The notes below the pieces were generated by a model. That model was not told the origin of the DNA. It searched no databases and saw only the letters and a program-made list of their open reading frames with translations. Of a stretch of 64,000 nt of DNA, positions 25,009-37,400 are shown piece by piece. The first letter of the stretch is position 1. Each line of letters begins with the position of its first letter. This stretch comes from Amphirosellinia nigrospora (lineage: Eukaryota > Ascomycota > Sordariomycetes > Xylariales > Xylariaceae): the NCBI GenBank assembly GCA_004123355.1, contig SCHM01000004.1, forward strand, positions 2,294,001 through 2,358,000. Direction: 5' to 3'. Both the position numbers and the translations under genes were made by a program.

Positions 25009-26289
25009 ATGGACTCTACATCCCCAGCCGCGGATGTCGCGAGACCGATAATATTTCGCGGCAAGAAACGCAAGATGTATCGACAGCGGCCAGGCGCCGA
25101 AGCCGGCGACCAAGCAACCGATCCGGCCCCCGACGCGCCGACCGCCCCCAGCACCCAAACGTCGACCCCCGGCCCCGTCGCGACGTCCACGGACAGAGAA
25201 GATGACGAGGCGCTTTCGATCAACGAGGCGCTCCGCCTGCGGAACGCGCGCAAGTCCAGATTACGCGGCGTCACATTTGGCGCAGACGGCGGCGGCGGCG
25301 CGGCGCAAGCCGAAGGCGGAGGCGACGACGAGCTGAGCCAGATGATCCGCGAGGAAGAGAAGAAGGCGATGGAGCAGTCCGTGACGGCAGCGAACAAGCG
25401 CTTCGCGCCGCAGACGGGGCTATCCGGAGAGATCGTCAACAAGCACATGTGAGTGTTCGCCCCCGGAGGAGGAAAAAAACCTCGACTTGCTCTCCTTTCC
25501 CCGCGTGCGTGTGTGTGTGTATGTGTGCAATGCTGATGGAGCAAGGGAGGAATATATAGAGGCCGAACTAGCTAAGAGACATCGCATTGCCTCCGGCCCG
25601 CGGAAGCTGGGGGAGTCTGATCAGCCCGGCGGGTCCGCGATACAAAGCGAAGCGACGGCCGACAAGGGCGAGGAGAAGCACACGGCGCTGACGGGCAAGC
25701 TGCTCGAGGTCGATCTCGGCGACGAGGTCCGCAGCCGCAACGCGGTCATGACAGATCGCGCGCGGCGGAAATTGCAGGGCTTGGCCGTCGAGGACGAGGA
25801 GAACACCGAGCCGCCCAAGAAGGTCAGGCTCGGGAGAGATGGCAAGCCCTGGCGGCCGAGGAATAGGCGGAACAGCGACGACATCAAGAGAGATCAGCTA
25901 GTAGAGGAGATCCTGAGGGAGAACAGACGTAAGTCTATATACACAACCTCGCATATACTAGGTATATGCATGCATATGTAAGAGCTTCAACTAACGGCAT
26001 GATAGTGGATGTGTACGAGACGCCAACCCCACCACCAGGTGCCAATGCAGGCGAAGAAGGGGAAGGCGCAGCCGACGACCGGATAGCGGAGGAGTTCCGC
26101 CGCGAGTTCCTAGACGCCATGGCCGAGCGACAGAGGAGGAAGAAGCCCGTCGGTCCACCAACCAAGCCGGGCGCCAAGAAGGAGGAGGAGGTCCTAAAGG
26201 GGCCGAAGCTCGGCGGGAGTCGAAATACCCGAGCGGCCATGAGAGACCTGCTCCTTAAGAAGGAAAAGGAGAAGGAAGCGAAGAAGTAA
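25009..26289 (+). CDS. Tls1/C9orf78 (Hep59) family protein
   Basis: Member of the family of S. pombe Tls1 and human C9orf78, nuclear proteins linked to spliceosome assembly and, in fission yeast, telomere silencing through splicing. Three exons: 25009-25450, about 25549-25930 and 26007-26289; introns have GT-AG ends and the first holds a TG microsatellite (25505-25530). Landmarks: PIIFRGKKRKMYRQR at the N-terminus, EALRLRNARKSRLRGVTFG, GLSGEIVNKHMEEYIEAELAK across intron 1, TGKLLEVDLGDEVRSRNAVM, and a Lys/Glu-rich tail. These correspond to the human IFRRRRG, EVQNLRKRPNGV, MKYIETELKKR and PEVDLGID blocks. No frame break in this gene. The overall residue count, about 345, exceeds the human protein. 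Confidence 0.82.
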
Positions 26290-28069
26290 AGATTGGTGGT
26301 TTACCAACATTCATCAATCCAACCTATATATAATATATTCTCACACCTCTTTGAGAAAGAGGCGTCTTGTCGTGAGGATTTGAGGGGCGGATGGATACAT
26401 AGTTACTAAAGGCTAGGCGATATCCCGCTCCGCGCTGCTTCGAATGATTCGACGCTTTCTATTTTCATCTGGGAAGCTCATACGCACACAAAGGTACAGA
26501 CGTCCACACGACGACGAAAGGCTCTGGGGAGTCTAGCGTATTCTCTTCAATAAGGCATCTATTATACACATGACTCGCGTACGCACGCGTACAACAAACA
26601 CAGGGCACACACACAGGTTGATAAAACTGATAACTTGTATTGGGAGGGGCGTAGGCAGGCTTTTTCGGCTAGTTTTCGTCGCGAAAGCGGTACTAAGGGG
26701 TAAATTGATATGCAGTAACCCCTGAGGTACGAATCCGGCGATTCTGAGCTTCGAAAACTAGCTCGAAACTGCCCACACTACAGCAAAGAAAGCTAAATAA
26801 ATAAAAAAAACGCAAAATAGAGCAATAAACAAAAGGGGAAAAAATTAAAACAACGCAAATAAATAATAGGGTGGAAGGGCGGGTGCGAATTCTGCACGTA
26901 TACGGGCCGTGTGTGCTTATTGTTATGATGTTGTGAAGGGGAATCTTTATAGGGGCCCATTCAGACCGGGCAGCGAAATGGCCATCATGACATTTAGTGC
27001 CTCTCACTCTCTATACAGAGCCAGAATACAGATTGCCTTGATGATTGCTGGCTGGCCTGCAAAGAATTGGCCGTCCATCTTATTAATGTATTACTGTCCT
27101 CTTACGTGAAAAGGCGCTGGTGCTGTACATGGAATGCAGTTTAAAACTTTCCAAGTCAGGGCCATCTGTGACCATTGATGGCTTCAGAAGCATTTGTACA
27201 ATATGAAATCTAAACATTGATTCACATTTCCACCACTAAGCATATCTACTATGAGATTGCTAGAAGAAGAGATGATTTCAATCATCATCCACCATCGCAG
27301 GTTGCGTGTATATGCGTTGAGCCGTTCAGTCCACCCTAAAATCGAAAGGGCCATATCCATTCCATGGCCCCGAAAGTACTTTCCGCCTTGAAGATGTGAA
27401 TACGATGCCGGAACTCCTATAGACTGAATCCCTGTGTGTGCTAAAATGCAACCCTTCTATCCAGTAAATCCCGCTGTTTCGGGATCACGTGGATTGAGAA
27501 CGTATATAGTCAATGCGATACGTCAGTGATCCTAATACAACAAAAAAAATAACGCCCGTTTCGGGATTCCGATTAAAAACCATGCCAACCGTGAAGGGGA
27601 GAACCGTACGCGGAAAAAAAAAAAAACGATTAACGAAGGGGTCTTTGGAAAGAGGGAAAACAAATGTGTTGCTAGCGACAGCATCGATCATAAGCCATTC
27701 GATGTTTAGTCGCACGGTGCTCGTTTCCATCTTTTTCATGAACTCCAGATAGAAAAGTGTCTTGAACCCGAATTATCCCCCCGATGACCAGATTTCAGAA
27801 AGGATCTGCCGAGTGTAGTTCGACGTAGTTCTTTATTAGCCCCGTAGAACTGGTTGATCTTTCCGTTTTTTACTGGGTTCTTGTGGCTCGAAAACGGCCC
27901 GGCACTTAAGAGGGCCTATCAAATAAAGCCGCATATGTACCCAGGTAGTCATCCGAGTCTCCGTGTTCACACTTAGGGGCTGCCACCATCTCCGTCCTGA
28001 ACCCAGTTCTTCTTTCTTTTAGAAGAACGAAGTAGTAAATTCCGAGTATCCTGTGCAGGCGAAAATGTC
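26290..28069. other. Intergenic between convergent genes
   Basis: 1.8 kb between the 3' ends of the Tls1-like and RING-like genes. A very A-rich patch lies at 26785-26870 and a poly-A run at 27617-27628. No coding exon or RNA gene supported. Confidence 0.5.
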
Positions 28070-29651
28070 TCATCGAATGTCTAATTGGAAAGGTTTGTAT
28101 CGGCCGCCAATCGTAGCGCACCGAGGACATTTCCTACGAGACCCTTGCTCTTCCATAAGGATGTTAACGCAGTCCCGACAGAGACCACATATACATTCCG
28201 TACAGGCATAAGACTCTCTCAGTTTTGATGTTCGTTGACATGCCGCACAGTAGATATGAACATCCTGCGATGAGAAACTCGGTGAGGAATCTGAGAGTCC
28301 TACGGCTCCCATATGAAAAGCTTCTCCGCTTCCGGCGCTTTCCACTGACGGGAAAGGCTCGGGGATTTCTTGGGCAAAGGGCGGAGGTGTCAGGGCTTGC
28401 TGTAAGGGAGAGGCCTGGTAGGCGTGGAACGTTTGGGGAGGAAGTGGTGGCAGGGAAGCCCTATGAATTGAAACAGGAGATTGTGGCACCTGATATGTCA
28501 GATAAGAAGTGTAAGATCGTTGCTTGAGGCTTACTGGAGTTCTATCCTCGTCAATATCTTCCGTTGCTGAAGCTGCTGCATCAATCAGGTCTTCCCAGCG
28601 TTTACCATAGTCGGCCGAGGGCTCAACTGAATGCGCCTTGCGGTCGGCTCCGCCTGGGTGGAGATAGTCATCGTTCTGAATCCGACGAAGCCAGTCAGCA
28701 GCCGAGCCCCGTGATTTTTGTTTTTTATGACCGCGCTTTGTGATGGAATGCTTTCTAGGCCGGTGAGGACCCAACGACCGATGCAATGGAGGTAGGGTTG
28801 AGGATCGCCCTGGCGGTGAGTTCGAAAGAATAGAGGGAAGCAGCTCTCGTCGCACCGGCCCCGCATTCAGCCGGGAAACGGTTCGCTCGTCGGCTCGACG
28901 CCGTACTGTATCGGAGGTAGCTCAATCGTGCTCCGGGGGATTTTCCTCCCCTCTGTGTCAGAATGCCACCCCTTGAGAAGCCCCGTCAGTTGGACTACAG
29001 GCGATGTCGGGGGCCAAGAGGGGCATACAGGTTCCGAGTCCCATTCAGCCTCGAACTTATGCTGGCCACCTAGTTGAGCCAAAGCTGCAGCAGCACTGGC
29101 AGCAGGTAGCTGCGAGGCACCTGCACGTTCATCATGGTGTCTCGGCGTTACAGGCGCGCTCGACTCGTCACGGAAGAATGCATGACGCTCGTGCGGGTAA
29201 CCTTTAGTCGGGTCGACGCCCGATGGAGGTGGGCCAGCGGAATTTTGTGCCTGTGACCTATCCGAGGGCGGGGTATTGATCATGAGTAAGAAGCTCTCTT
29301 CTGTCGCCGGGAGCTTCGAGATATAATGCTCCGGATGGGCTCGTCGGATATGCTCTTGCATCGAACGATATCGCTTCTCCTGTTTTTTCACAAATAGATA
29401 GCCAGGTTAGCCAACATGAAGTGTCTTGTCGCGCAATGCTGGCTGGCTAGCCCACTAGCTAGCTAAGCCGCTCGCTCTATGTGTATGTATTGTCTAGGAT
29501 AGGGGGGAGAGGGGGAGAGGGGGAATAAAAGACTTACGCCGATGCATCGCTTCCGACAACTCGAGCCATCCTGGTTGCGCAAGGGGCAGACAACCTCGTT
29601 GTTGGCGTCGGTAATAGAAAACGAGGATGTCAAGGAAGATCGAGGCGGCAT
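28070..29651 (-). CDS. RING-like zinc-finger protein of filamentous fungi
   Basis: ATG at 29651 (MPPRSSLTSSFSITDANNE). The first exon carries a small Cys pair motif (VVCPLRNQDGSSCRKRC) and joins across an intron (about 29384-29535) to EKRYRSMQEHIRRAHPEHY, together a C2H2-like finger. The middle is disordered, Pro/Ser-rich. The C-terminal 60 residues have eight or more Cys in a RING-like all-Cys pattern: CAACQRTSKL, CTECICGLCRDC and CPRCATIGGRYKPFQLDI, ending with the stop at 28070-28072. This arrangement matches a family of predicted E3-like proteins found across Pezizomycotina; function is unproven. A frameshift at the G run 28873-28875 (C short on the sense strand) separates SEPFP from LNAGPVRRELLPS. 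No membrane span or signal peptide. Confidence 0.75.
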
Positions 29652-30000
29652 CTTGAGCTGTTGCTTAACCCCACCATGCGCTGGTGATTAGGTTTGGAAG
29701 CGGGGGTTCTCGTGAGATTGATTGATACGCTGTTGTCGATAAGCTCTGGATTGATTGATAGCTATGTACCGGGAGAGCGCAAATGGTGCAGGTGGTTGCC
29801 CGATGTTAAGCTTTTTGGTATTTGACGTGGGAATCTGGGTTGAAATTGTTGCAGCCCTACCGAGGTAGCTCCAAGCTTCCTTCCAGCTATCTAACGTGTT
29901 ACATGGACTGTTTCGAGAGGAGAAGTTTGGTAGGTAGGTAGATGTAAGTAGTGTAGTGGTGTAAGTAGTGGCAGGGAGGAAGTGACTGGACACGGCGGGG

Positions 30001-30115
30001 TGCTCGGGTGCTAGGTGCTCAGGTGCTCAGTGTTCATGGGACATGGGACTAAAGGACTTGGACTTGGGACTTGGGACTTACAAGTAAGGATCTTGGGACT
30101 TGGGGGAGGGGAAGT
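30001..30115 (+). repeat. Short imperfect tandem repeats (GGTGCT and ACTTGGG units)
   Basis: The tract reads as repeats of GGTGCTC-like units followed by several copies of ACTTGGG/ACATGGG-like units. It looks like slippage-derived simple sequence in the upstream region of the RING-like gene. Confidence 0.6.
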
Positions 30116-33008
30116 CTAAGTCTGGCTGAAAGCAGCAATGCCCATTTGGGATTTGGGAGGTACTTTGGGGACGAGCTTAGCGAGTCGTCGCCACAGCGCA
30201 ATCAAAGGCAGCACGGCACTACAACATCCGCTGTACTATCCGCACCTGTAGATTTTGGTAAAGTGGTAAAGAACCTTCCTTCGGACCTGATTTACGTAGG
30301 CGATAGTAGATAGTAAATGCGAGCACTTACGGGTTGTTTTAGCTGAGCTCAGGGCTTGTATGCGTATCTTTGGATATGGAACTACTATAATCGAGGCAAA
30401 CCGCAGCTATAAGAAGACGAACCGTCAACAAAGAGACAAGCGACAGCAGAATAGGGTTTGTGGTAACTTAAACAATCTGGGGACCCGTCCAGAGACGGCG
30501 GCTGCGGTTCCACGGCTGCAGGGTAGACAAAGGCAGCTTGTCTGTTCCTTTCATTGGCTATCTGGCATCAATGGTGTAAGAAACCAGCTTCCTTTCTGAC
30601 TCGATTAGGGATCGACCGGGGGGTTTGTCCTCGATGGTTGGCTCTTGCTTGTCAAAGTGGGGTATCCATCCCAGCGGAAGCAAGCACATGGAAGCAGGAG
30701 ACAAGAAGCCGGTCGATTGGCGAATACTCGAAAGAATGAATGAATCCCTTTGGGGCTTTGTAGCTAATACAGGAGGTGCTTGTACCGTCGGGGCTTTGGA
30801 TTCGAGTTTGCTTTATTTGGAATATCATATATAGCATACCTACGACAAAGCTTCATTGGGGAAGGAAGCTTTGTACACTATCAAAGGTGCATGTGTCGTG
30901 TGACATGGGTATAGCTACTCAAAAGGAACCTAGCTACCGTCTTGTAACACAATGCTTGCCATAAGTCTCACCCGGCCATTTGCCTGTATGTACCTCAACG
31001 GAGGTAGGTTGGTCGATATTACTTGCAGCAGGCAGTGTACTTCTATTCTATAATTAAGTATATAGTAAATTCCCGAGGTCGTGTACAATGTATTATTGCT
31101 TTGTCTACATACTCGATCTTGGTCATATCTCATTTGGTGCTCGAGGTTTATTGCTTGCAGAAGCTTGAAAAAGAGGGGTTCAAGCGAGTGGGTAATGTGT
31201 GCCGAAATCCTGGCACCCTTTTTACCCAGTGGACCCTGGCTTTTCTGCGAGCTCTCGGATTGGCTGAGAAAGAAGCTTGGAGGTGTTTAAAATGGCGGGG
31301 TTACGTTACTGCAGAAAATTGGGAGCTCTGTCGGGGCATAGCTAGCCCAGACCCCTGCCAGTAGATACCTATAAGTCGCACCATATAAAACCGAACTTCG
31401 TACTCTGGATCAAATGGAAGCTTGACGGGTAGCTTGCACTGCTTGCTTGTTTGCCACAGCAAAATCCTCCTCCTCTTCCTGCAAGACGAAACCACACGGA
31501 ACCACACGGATCATTTGCGATATAATCGGAACTACATAGTTTTCAAGATAGCAGCACACAAGCTGCAACACGTCTCGAATAGCTTCAATCTCAAAGGCAT
31601 TGCACGTGTAGCCATATCATATGCTGAGTACTCGATAGAGTCTCTGGGCCCGGGATCCAGGGTCGAGATCAGAATGGTTCCAAGTTTCTGAGTTGCTCGA
31701 TGTAATCGAACTACCAATGTTAAGTGAGAAATTCTCATTAAGAAGCAATGGCGAACGGCACTAGATGTTGGTTGGCTGCTTGGAAGCTACTGTAGGTCGG
31801 CGAACGACCCCAAAGTTGGTTTTACCATTTTAGCAAAGCTCGTTGATAGCTCTATCGATGCCCCTGTTGTTCCCTGCCTGCCTTATCTTGCATTGGCGTC
31901 TGTCACGAGGTATTAGCTTGCCCACTGAATAGTACTTACCATTAGCACCCAACTTAGGTGACGACCCTGGTACCTCTCACTTGCCCAATAGGGACGATGC
32001 CATTTTAATCCTAGCGCCCTGCAAGCACTGAACATCCCAGGCCAAGGATATTTGGAGGTATAAATCTCGTTCTCCTACACCTCAGTATACAAGAAAACTG
32101 AGAGTTCACATGCTGAAAGATCGACAAAATAGGTGGGAAGATATATTCTCCTTCTCACGTTTATTGCCGAGAAACGACCTAGCTTGCCCCCTACTTAGTC
32201 GTGCACCCGGCTCGGTGGGAGTCCAGTGCTGAAACTATCTAGTCTTAGGTGCTGACTTACTTAGGGAGGTGGATGGACACGACTTTGGTAAATGTGGGGG
32301 AGGGTTCCGGAAAGAAAGCGGCACGCCGCAACCTGTGCCGTATGAATTGCCGGTGGTTTATCGATAGCCCCATAATGTGAGGATCTACATCTAAGTTAAT
32401 GGAATCTGTCCTGGCCTCTACCCGGGCAAGACCGGGTTTCTGTTTGGTAAGTGGACAAGTACGACATACCGGCTGAGTAATGAAGCTAGGAAAGCTTGGA
32501 ATCGTCAGGTCCCTCGAGGATCACCAAGGTAGAAGCCATTTTGCGAAGAGCTTGGGCTAAGTGGTGTTGTTATTGTGCTACCCTAAGAAACTTCGAGGTT
32601 TCATTCGTATATATTTATGAGATGACAACCGCGCTGGTTTGGTGAATGAAGGGCGATTCATCTAGGCTGCATGTCTCAATACTGATACAAATAGAAGCTA
32701 GGTACCAGAAAGCATGTGACAATGTCTGTATGCAGAGAACTCTCAATAATCCTTGTACCACCAACGATTTTCTTATAATTAAGTAAGATATGATCAATTA
32801 TTCCGAATAAAACTTAGTACTATAGAGGATGCTGTAGAGGCTTTCTAACGTTAGTTGTTGTTGTTGCAGTTGTCTTCTATTATCGAGGCATCATTCATAT
32901 TCACACATGCCTGGCAACACTCTACTCTTTTTACTTATTTTGTTTTGTTTTAGTTGCGCTCTTAACCCAGCAGTAGATATTCAAGTTAAACCAAGCTTGT
33001 TGCAATTG

Positions 33009-33044
33009 AGTTGACTAAGTTAATTAAGTTAACTAAGTTAACTA
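33009..33044 (+). repeat. 9-bp tandem repeat, four units of AGTTAACTA type
   Basis: Four consecutive 9-bp units: AGTTGACTA, AGTTAATTA, AGTTAACTA, AGTTAACTA. Each unit contains a TTAA core and is nearly palindromic. It lies about 280 bp beyond the stop codon of the sulfotransferase-like gene. Confidence 0.65.
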
Positions 33045-33327
33045 ACTTTGATAATCTCATACGGCGGATTCGTGACAGATGCTATGCTTATACCCAAAAA
33101 CCTGAACTCCCCAGACTTATAAAGCACCTAATAACCCCGGTATAGCTCGTGCACCTCAACACTTCATAGCGTGGTGTCAACGTTGCCTATGTCATATGTA
33201 TCTTTCATCGAGGGACTCCATCCCCTTCCGACCTCGGTGGCCTTGGTCAAATACAACCCAGCATCTTGGGTTAAGTTGAAGTTACCAACTCAAAATCAAG
33301 TTAGAATTCAAGTTTGACACGTGTATA

Positions 33328-34406
33328 TCATGCAAGGTAAGTCCTCCAACCCCAGTACGCCGCGGCAATCGTTCCTAGTACCATGCCCCATCTTCTCAGA
33401 CCCGTACGGATCTCGCTCCTGAAGATCTCCTCCATAGCTTTGGAGTCGTTGGACCGTGGGAAATCAATGCCCTTGGGCACTTCACAGTCAAGCGCCTTAC
33501 ACTACATTATCCAATGTTAGTAAGTGCATCGATCTTTAGTTTGCGATATGCAAGTGCTCCAGAAGCGTGCAAAGCTTCTTGCGCATTGGCCCTTGGGCTG
33601 GAACGGAGAGAATGAAATTCCCAAGATGACTTACCAAAGGCTCCCAACCATCTCTAACATCGAAGAATACTAGATTCTCCGGGGTACATGCTCTTTGAGG
33701 AACGCAAGATGTCTCTCCCACACCTGACCCTGCTGTGCGCCACCGCCTGTCGTCTTTCTTGATGGGAATACCTCGCCCCAACGACCATCACGCATCGCAG
33801 TTGTCCAGGCGCTAAAGTGACGCATCTGAAGAAGAAAAAACGGGTTAGCAGCCATTTGTGAAGTTAAATATTTAGAAGGTGGCAGGCGACTGTGATTCGA
33901 AAGAGTTTGGTGCTTGAGCTGCTTTATAACAATACTTGGACAAAATATAAAAGTCTTACCGGGTTGTTGAACATCAACACAATACCAAAGAACCAAACCT
34001 GAGCATTGCTTGCAGTCTTGTCAAGCGACTCGGCCCATTTGTCCGAATCTCGGACTGTGCAGATGACCTTGGCATCTGGGTATAGTTTTATCAACTCTGG
34101 GACAAAGACACATGCCGGCGTATCTGTGACTGCTACATAGCCATCCATGAGCTTCGACAGTTCGCTCAACACGTACTTCTCATCTTCAGCGCTGCGAATG
34201 GGCGTGCGCTTCAAGATCCTAGTCCATGTTTTGATATTGTAACTCTCGCCCTTGCTGACCTGTGTGCCACAGTGATGGACTGGACCGTCGAGGAGAATCG
34301 AAAGAGCTTGGCTGAACGATGTTGTCCCGGTCCGAGGTAGCCCGGCTCCAATTACCTGGAGTTTCTTTCCGGGCTGTGGCCTGGATGCTTCTTGACCCAT
34401 ATTCAA
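33328..34406 (-). CDS. Sulfotransferase-like P-loop protein (Sulfotransfer_4 type)
   Basis: Fungal P-loop protein of the sulfotransferase 4 family, whose substrate is generally unknown. Start at 34406 (MNMGQEASRP) or the in-frame ATG at 34400. The nucleotide-binding motif is QVIGAGLPRTGTTSFSQAL near residue 20; then GPVHHCGTQVSKGE, DTPACVFVPELIKLYPDAKV and VRDSDKWAESL. Exon 2 begins MRHFSAWTTAMRDGRWGEVF. Exon 3, reached through an intron of about 116 bp, reads CKALDCEVPKGIDFPRSND and ends with a hydrophobic segment (WGMVLGTIAAAYWGW) likely to be a membrane anchor; TGA at 33328-33330. One frameshift at 33681-33684 (C short on the sense strand) splits EHVP-PENLVFFDVRDGWEPL. Confidence 0.82.
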
Positions 34407-37400
34407 CGGTGGGAAGAGAACTTTATTCGATAGAGTATTGCAAAGAGGAAGTCCGTGTTATGGAGGCGATTTAATATTTTACCGCGTTTCGTTCGATGGG
34501 ACGAGGGGAAGGAATAATCGTTGGAAGTCGAAATATTTTGGAACCACAAGAACAACCGGCTTGTCAGGAAACAGACAGACCGACAGGTTTTTATACTTTT
34601 CCGATATTATGCAGATAAGCTCTTCTTAGTAAGTTTCTATGACCGTTATGGGAAACTCTAGGGCCTTATGGAACAGACGTTACATAGCAGATCGACGTGC
34701 ATGATCTTATGACGCAAAGCAACCTTGGAACTTAGACCCTGCAGCGGTCCCAAGAAGGATCTAGGATTTCTCGCACAATGGCTGGCCCCCAGTAACCGAT
34801 AAGTATATGAAATCATGGTAGACAAGCATGTTGTCATCCTTGCCCGCAAAGTTGCGATTGGGCAGACGGATTCCGTAAGCTACAACCTTAAGTGCCTAAG
34901 TTCAGTAGACCCATGAAGTGCCGAACTAGATACTTGCAGTAGACTGAGATAAGTCCCAACCGTCTCAACTTTGCATTTCACCGAGCTATCGTGGGCTAAA
35001 TAAAAGGGCGCTCGCCGCTGGTTGTGATCTACAAGCATATTGCCTATTACATCTACATGCGTTTTCACCACCCTGCCGGTATGGTGCCACAATTATCCCT
35101 TGGGACACGATGCTGCCTTAAATAAATAGAGGAATTGTATAGTGTATTTGGATATCTACGACGCACTGAATCCTTTTGAGCGTACTCACTACTGCATGGT
35201 CCTGCATTTGTCTTTGAATAGGAATTATCATGGACGATCAGAGAAACTTGATGATCCACGGGTGTAATCTCGCCGGCACTGCCGCATGAGATTACACCTA
35301 ACTTGGTCTCATGAAATCAGTTAAAATGCTCCGCGGCTTGGCGCTTGGCATAGTTGAAGAGATTTGCACCAAAATTTTCTCCTTTCCTAACAAGATGCCT
35401 TCATAATGACTTGACGTTTTATCGTTTGCAATGTCCGTGATTATTGTTGTTTCCCTTCCTACTAGTGTATGTTTACGGATCGTTTCCCAAAGGTTTCAGG
35501 AAGGCTAGGCAGTTCATTTAGCAAAAGGGGAGCGGTACCACAGTATACAGGATCCTTATATCGCTGGCTCTGACCGGCAGTCGACTGAGTAAGATGCGAT
35601 GATCGACAGCTACCGAGTTGAGCCCCAACCGCGCGCCAGACGGGACCGATAATAATACTACGGGGATCATTAGCGTTATATCTGCACTACGTGTCTAGCT
35701 GGCTAACCGGACGACTCTCGTCCCGGCGACCAAGAAGCACAAATTGCCATTAATTGCCAATGTTAAAATCGATCTCACACGAGCATATCACGAAAAGAGC
35801 GCTTCACTAGTGCAGTTCAGTCATTGTGAGAGGGTGGTGTGTGCGCGCTAGATCTCAGCTCTCGCCACTTGAGCAGGAGCGTTAATGAAACCACAACACC
35901 AGGAAACATAGGTTGCTTGACCACACTGAATAATAATGAACAATTCGCAGTGTCGCATGGCACTCTCATCCATCAGCTTATACCTTAGTTTAGTAGCAAC
36001 AGTATTCGGTAAGTATGCTGTGCTACGTTTGTCAGATTGCAACATTGAAAGATTGTAGGGCATCCTCTATTTGTCAGTGCTTCGTAGTAGCGACTGTGTG
36101 CCCGCTGCATACGTCAAAACAACCTCCATACAGCTACCTATACAGGTATATCTATTCTCGCCTAAGCTGAGAGCGTACATAGTAAGGCTCGGCAACTACT
36201 GCGAATTCAGTTCGCCATGGTCAGAAGAGGATATCTAAGCTGATCGGACCGAGCGGTAAGGGGAGCTAGCTGGGGACATTACGCGGCCTCCATGACAAAA
36301 ATGGCCAAAGTAGTGGGGCTATAACATTCGTTGTAATGTTCACTATTTACACTACAATGAAAAATATCTAAACTACTCATTCTATCTGCGTGTTACAACA
36401 GAGTGTGCAAGTATCAAGTCTGATGAAGACCGCTTACTACTCATTTATGACTACTCCTACATATTGTTCTAACGGACTCCGGGTTGATCAGGGGGTTCTC
36501 ATACAATACTAAGCCAAATAGAGAGTTAAGGGGGATTATTATACTATCTGGGCCGGAGAGAGCTTGACCGATTTAACTGCTTAGCTAATTAACCCAGCCA
36601 ATGAAACAAGGAAATCTTCTACAGGTAGCGAATTCAGCAGCAAAAACCTTTTGCGATGGCAATAATTGACTACGAGAAGGTTCTCATAGATAACTTATGG
36701 TGTTTTGTGAGTAAAGGCGCTATTGCAAGCACACCAAGTCATGCCCAACAACAAATTTATGCGGTAAAAGAGCATCGAACATTTCGCGCCAAGGAGCCAA
36801 GGAGGCTTCCTCACGAGGATCACATGAGATAAGCAATTGCCAAGTAAATTTAATCCCTATCAAGTTTCCCCAGCTGACTCAGTCTACTCTCTGTGTACAG
36901 TGGCTGCTGAATTGTACGCTATTAGCGGTACCGTGACCTCATTGGTATTTTTCTGATGTGTACTCCGTACATATGTAATTTAGCTAGCTTCCATCCCGTA
37001 CACTAGAGACACAATGGAGCACGGCATATTCGAAGATCTTGGGGTTACTCGGGTCCGTTTGGGAGACAATTTGGAGCCGGACGGACCCCCGGAGGCTAGG
37101 ACTACCGATGGCTGAGATGCTAGGGCGGAGAGCAGATAGGGCATTAAAACTGAAATGTCCGATGTGTCATGGCTTTGTTCAGCTCGATTACTACCACACC
37201 CGTCAGCTTGCTATATATACTCGACTGCATGTACGAACATACGATTCGGAGAACTTCGAGCAATTGACAACAAGTCCGAGTCAATCGTAGAACTATAAAG
37301 CGAGACACCAGTCATTGTTGCTGGGCAGGTTACTTACGTTAGCGTCTTCCAGGTGTATAGTACTATGTCGCGCCATCCCACCTACTTCATACGGAAGCGC

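Larger units (their letters stand above)
29652..33327. other. Long gene-poor stretch
   Basis: 3.7 kb. The first 350 bp is upstream of the RING-like gene. Simple repeats are present (separate entries). Open frames such as 31023-31364 have no recognisable domain or splice structure. Nothing else supported. Confidence 0.5.

Noticed and set aside
24966-25544. 192-codon minus-strand open frame
   Set aside because: Antisense to exon 1 and intron 1 of the Tls1-like gene; low-complexity Ser/Pro composition.
33540-33620. Alternative ending of the sulfotransferase-like gene (PRANAQEALHASG)
   Set aside because: Open and superficially plausible, but the acceptor at about 33501 joins in frame to CKALDCEVPKGIDFPRSND, the expected family sequence, without correction.
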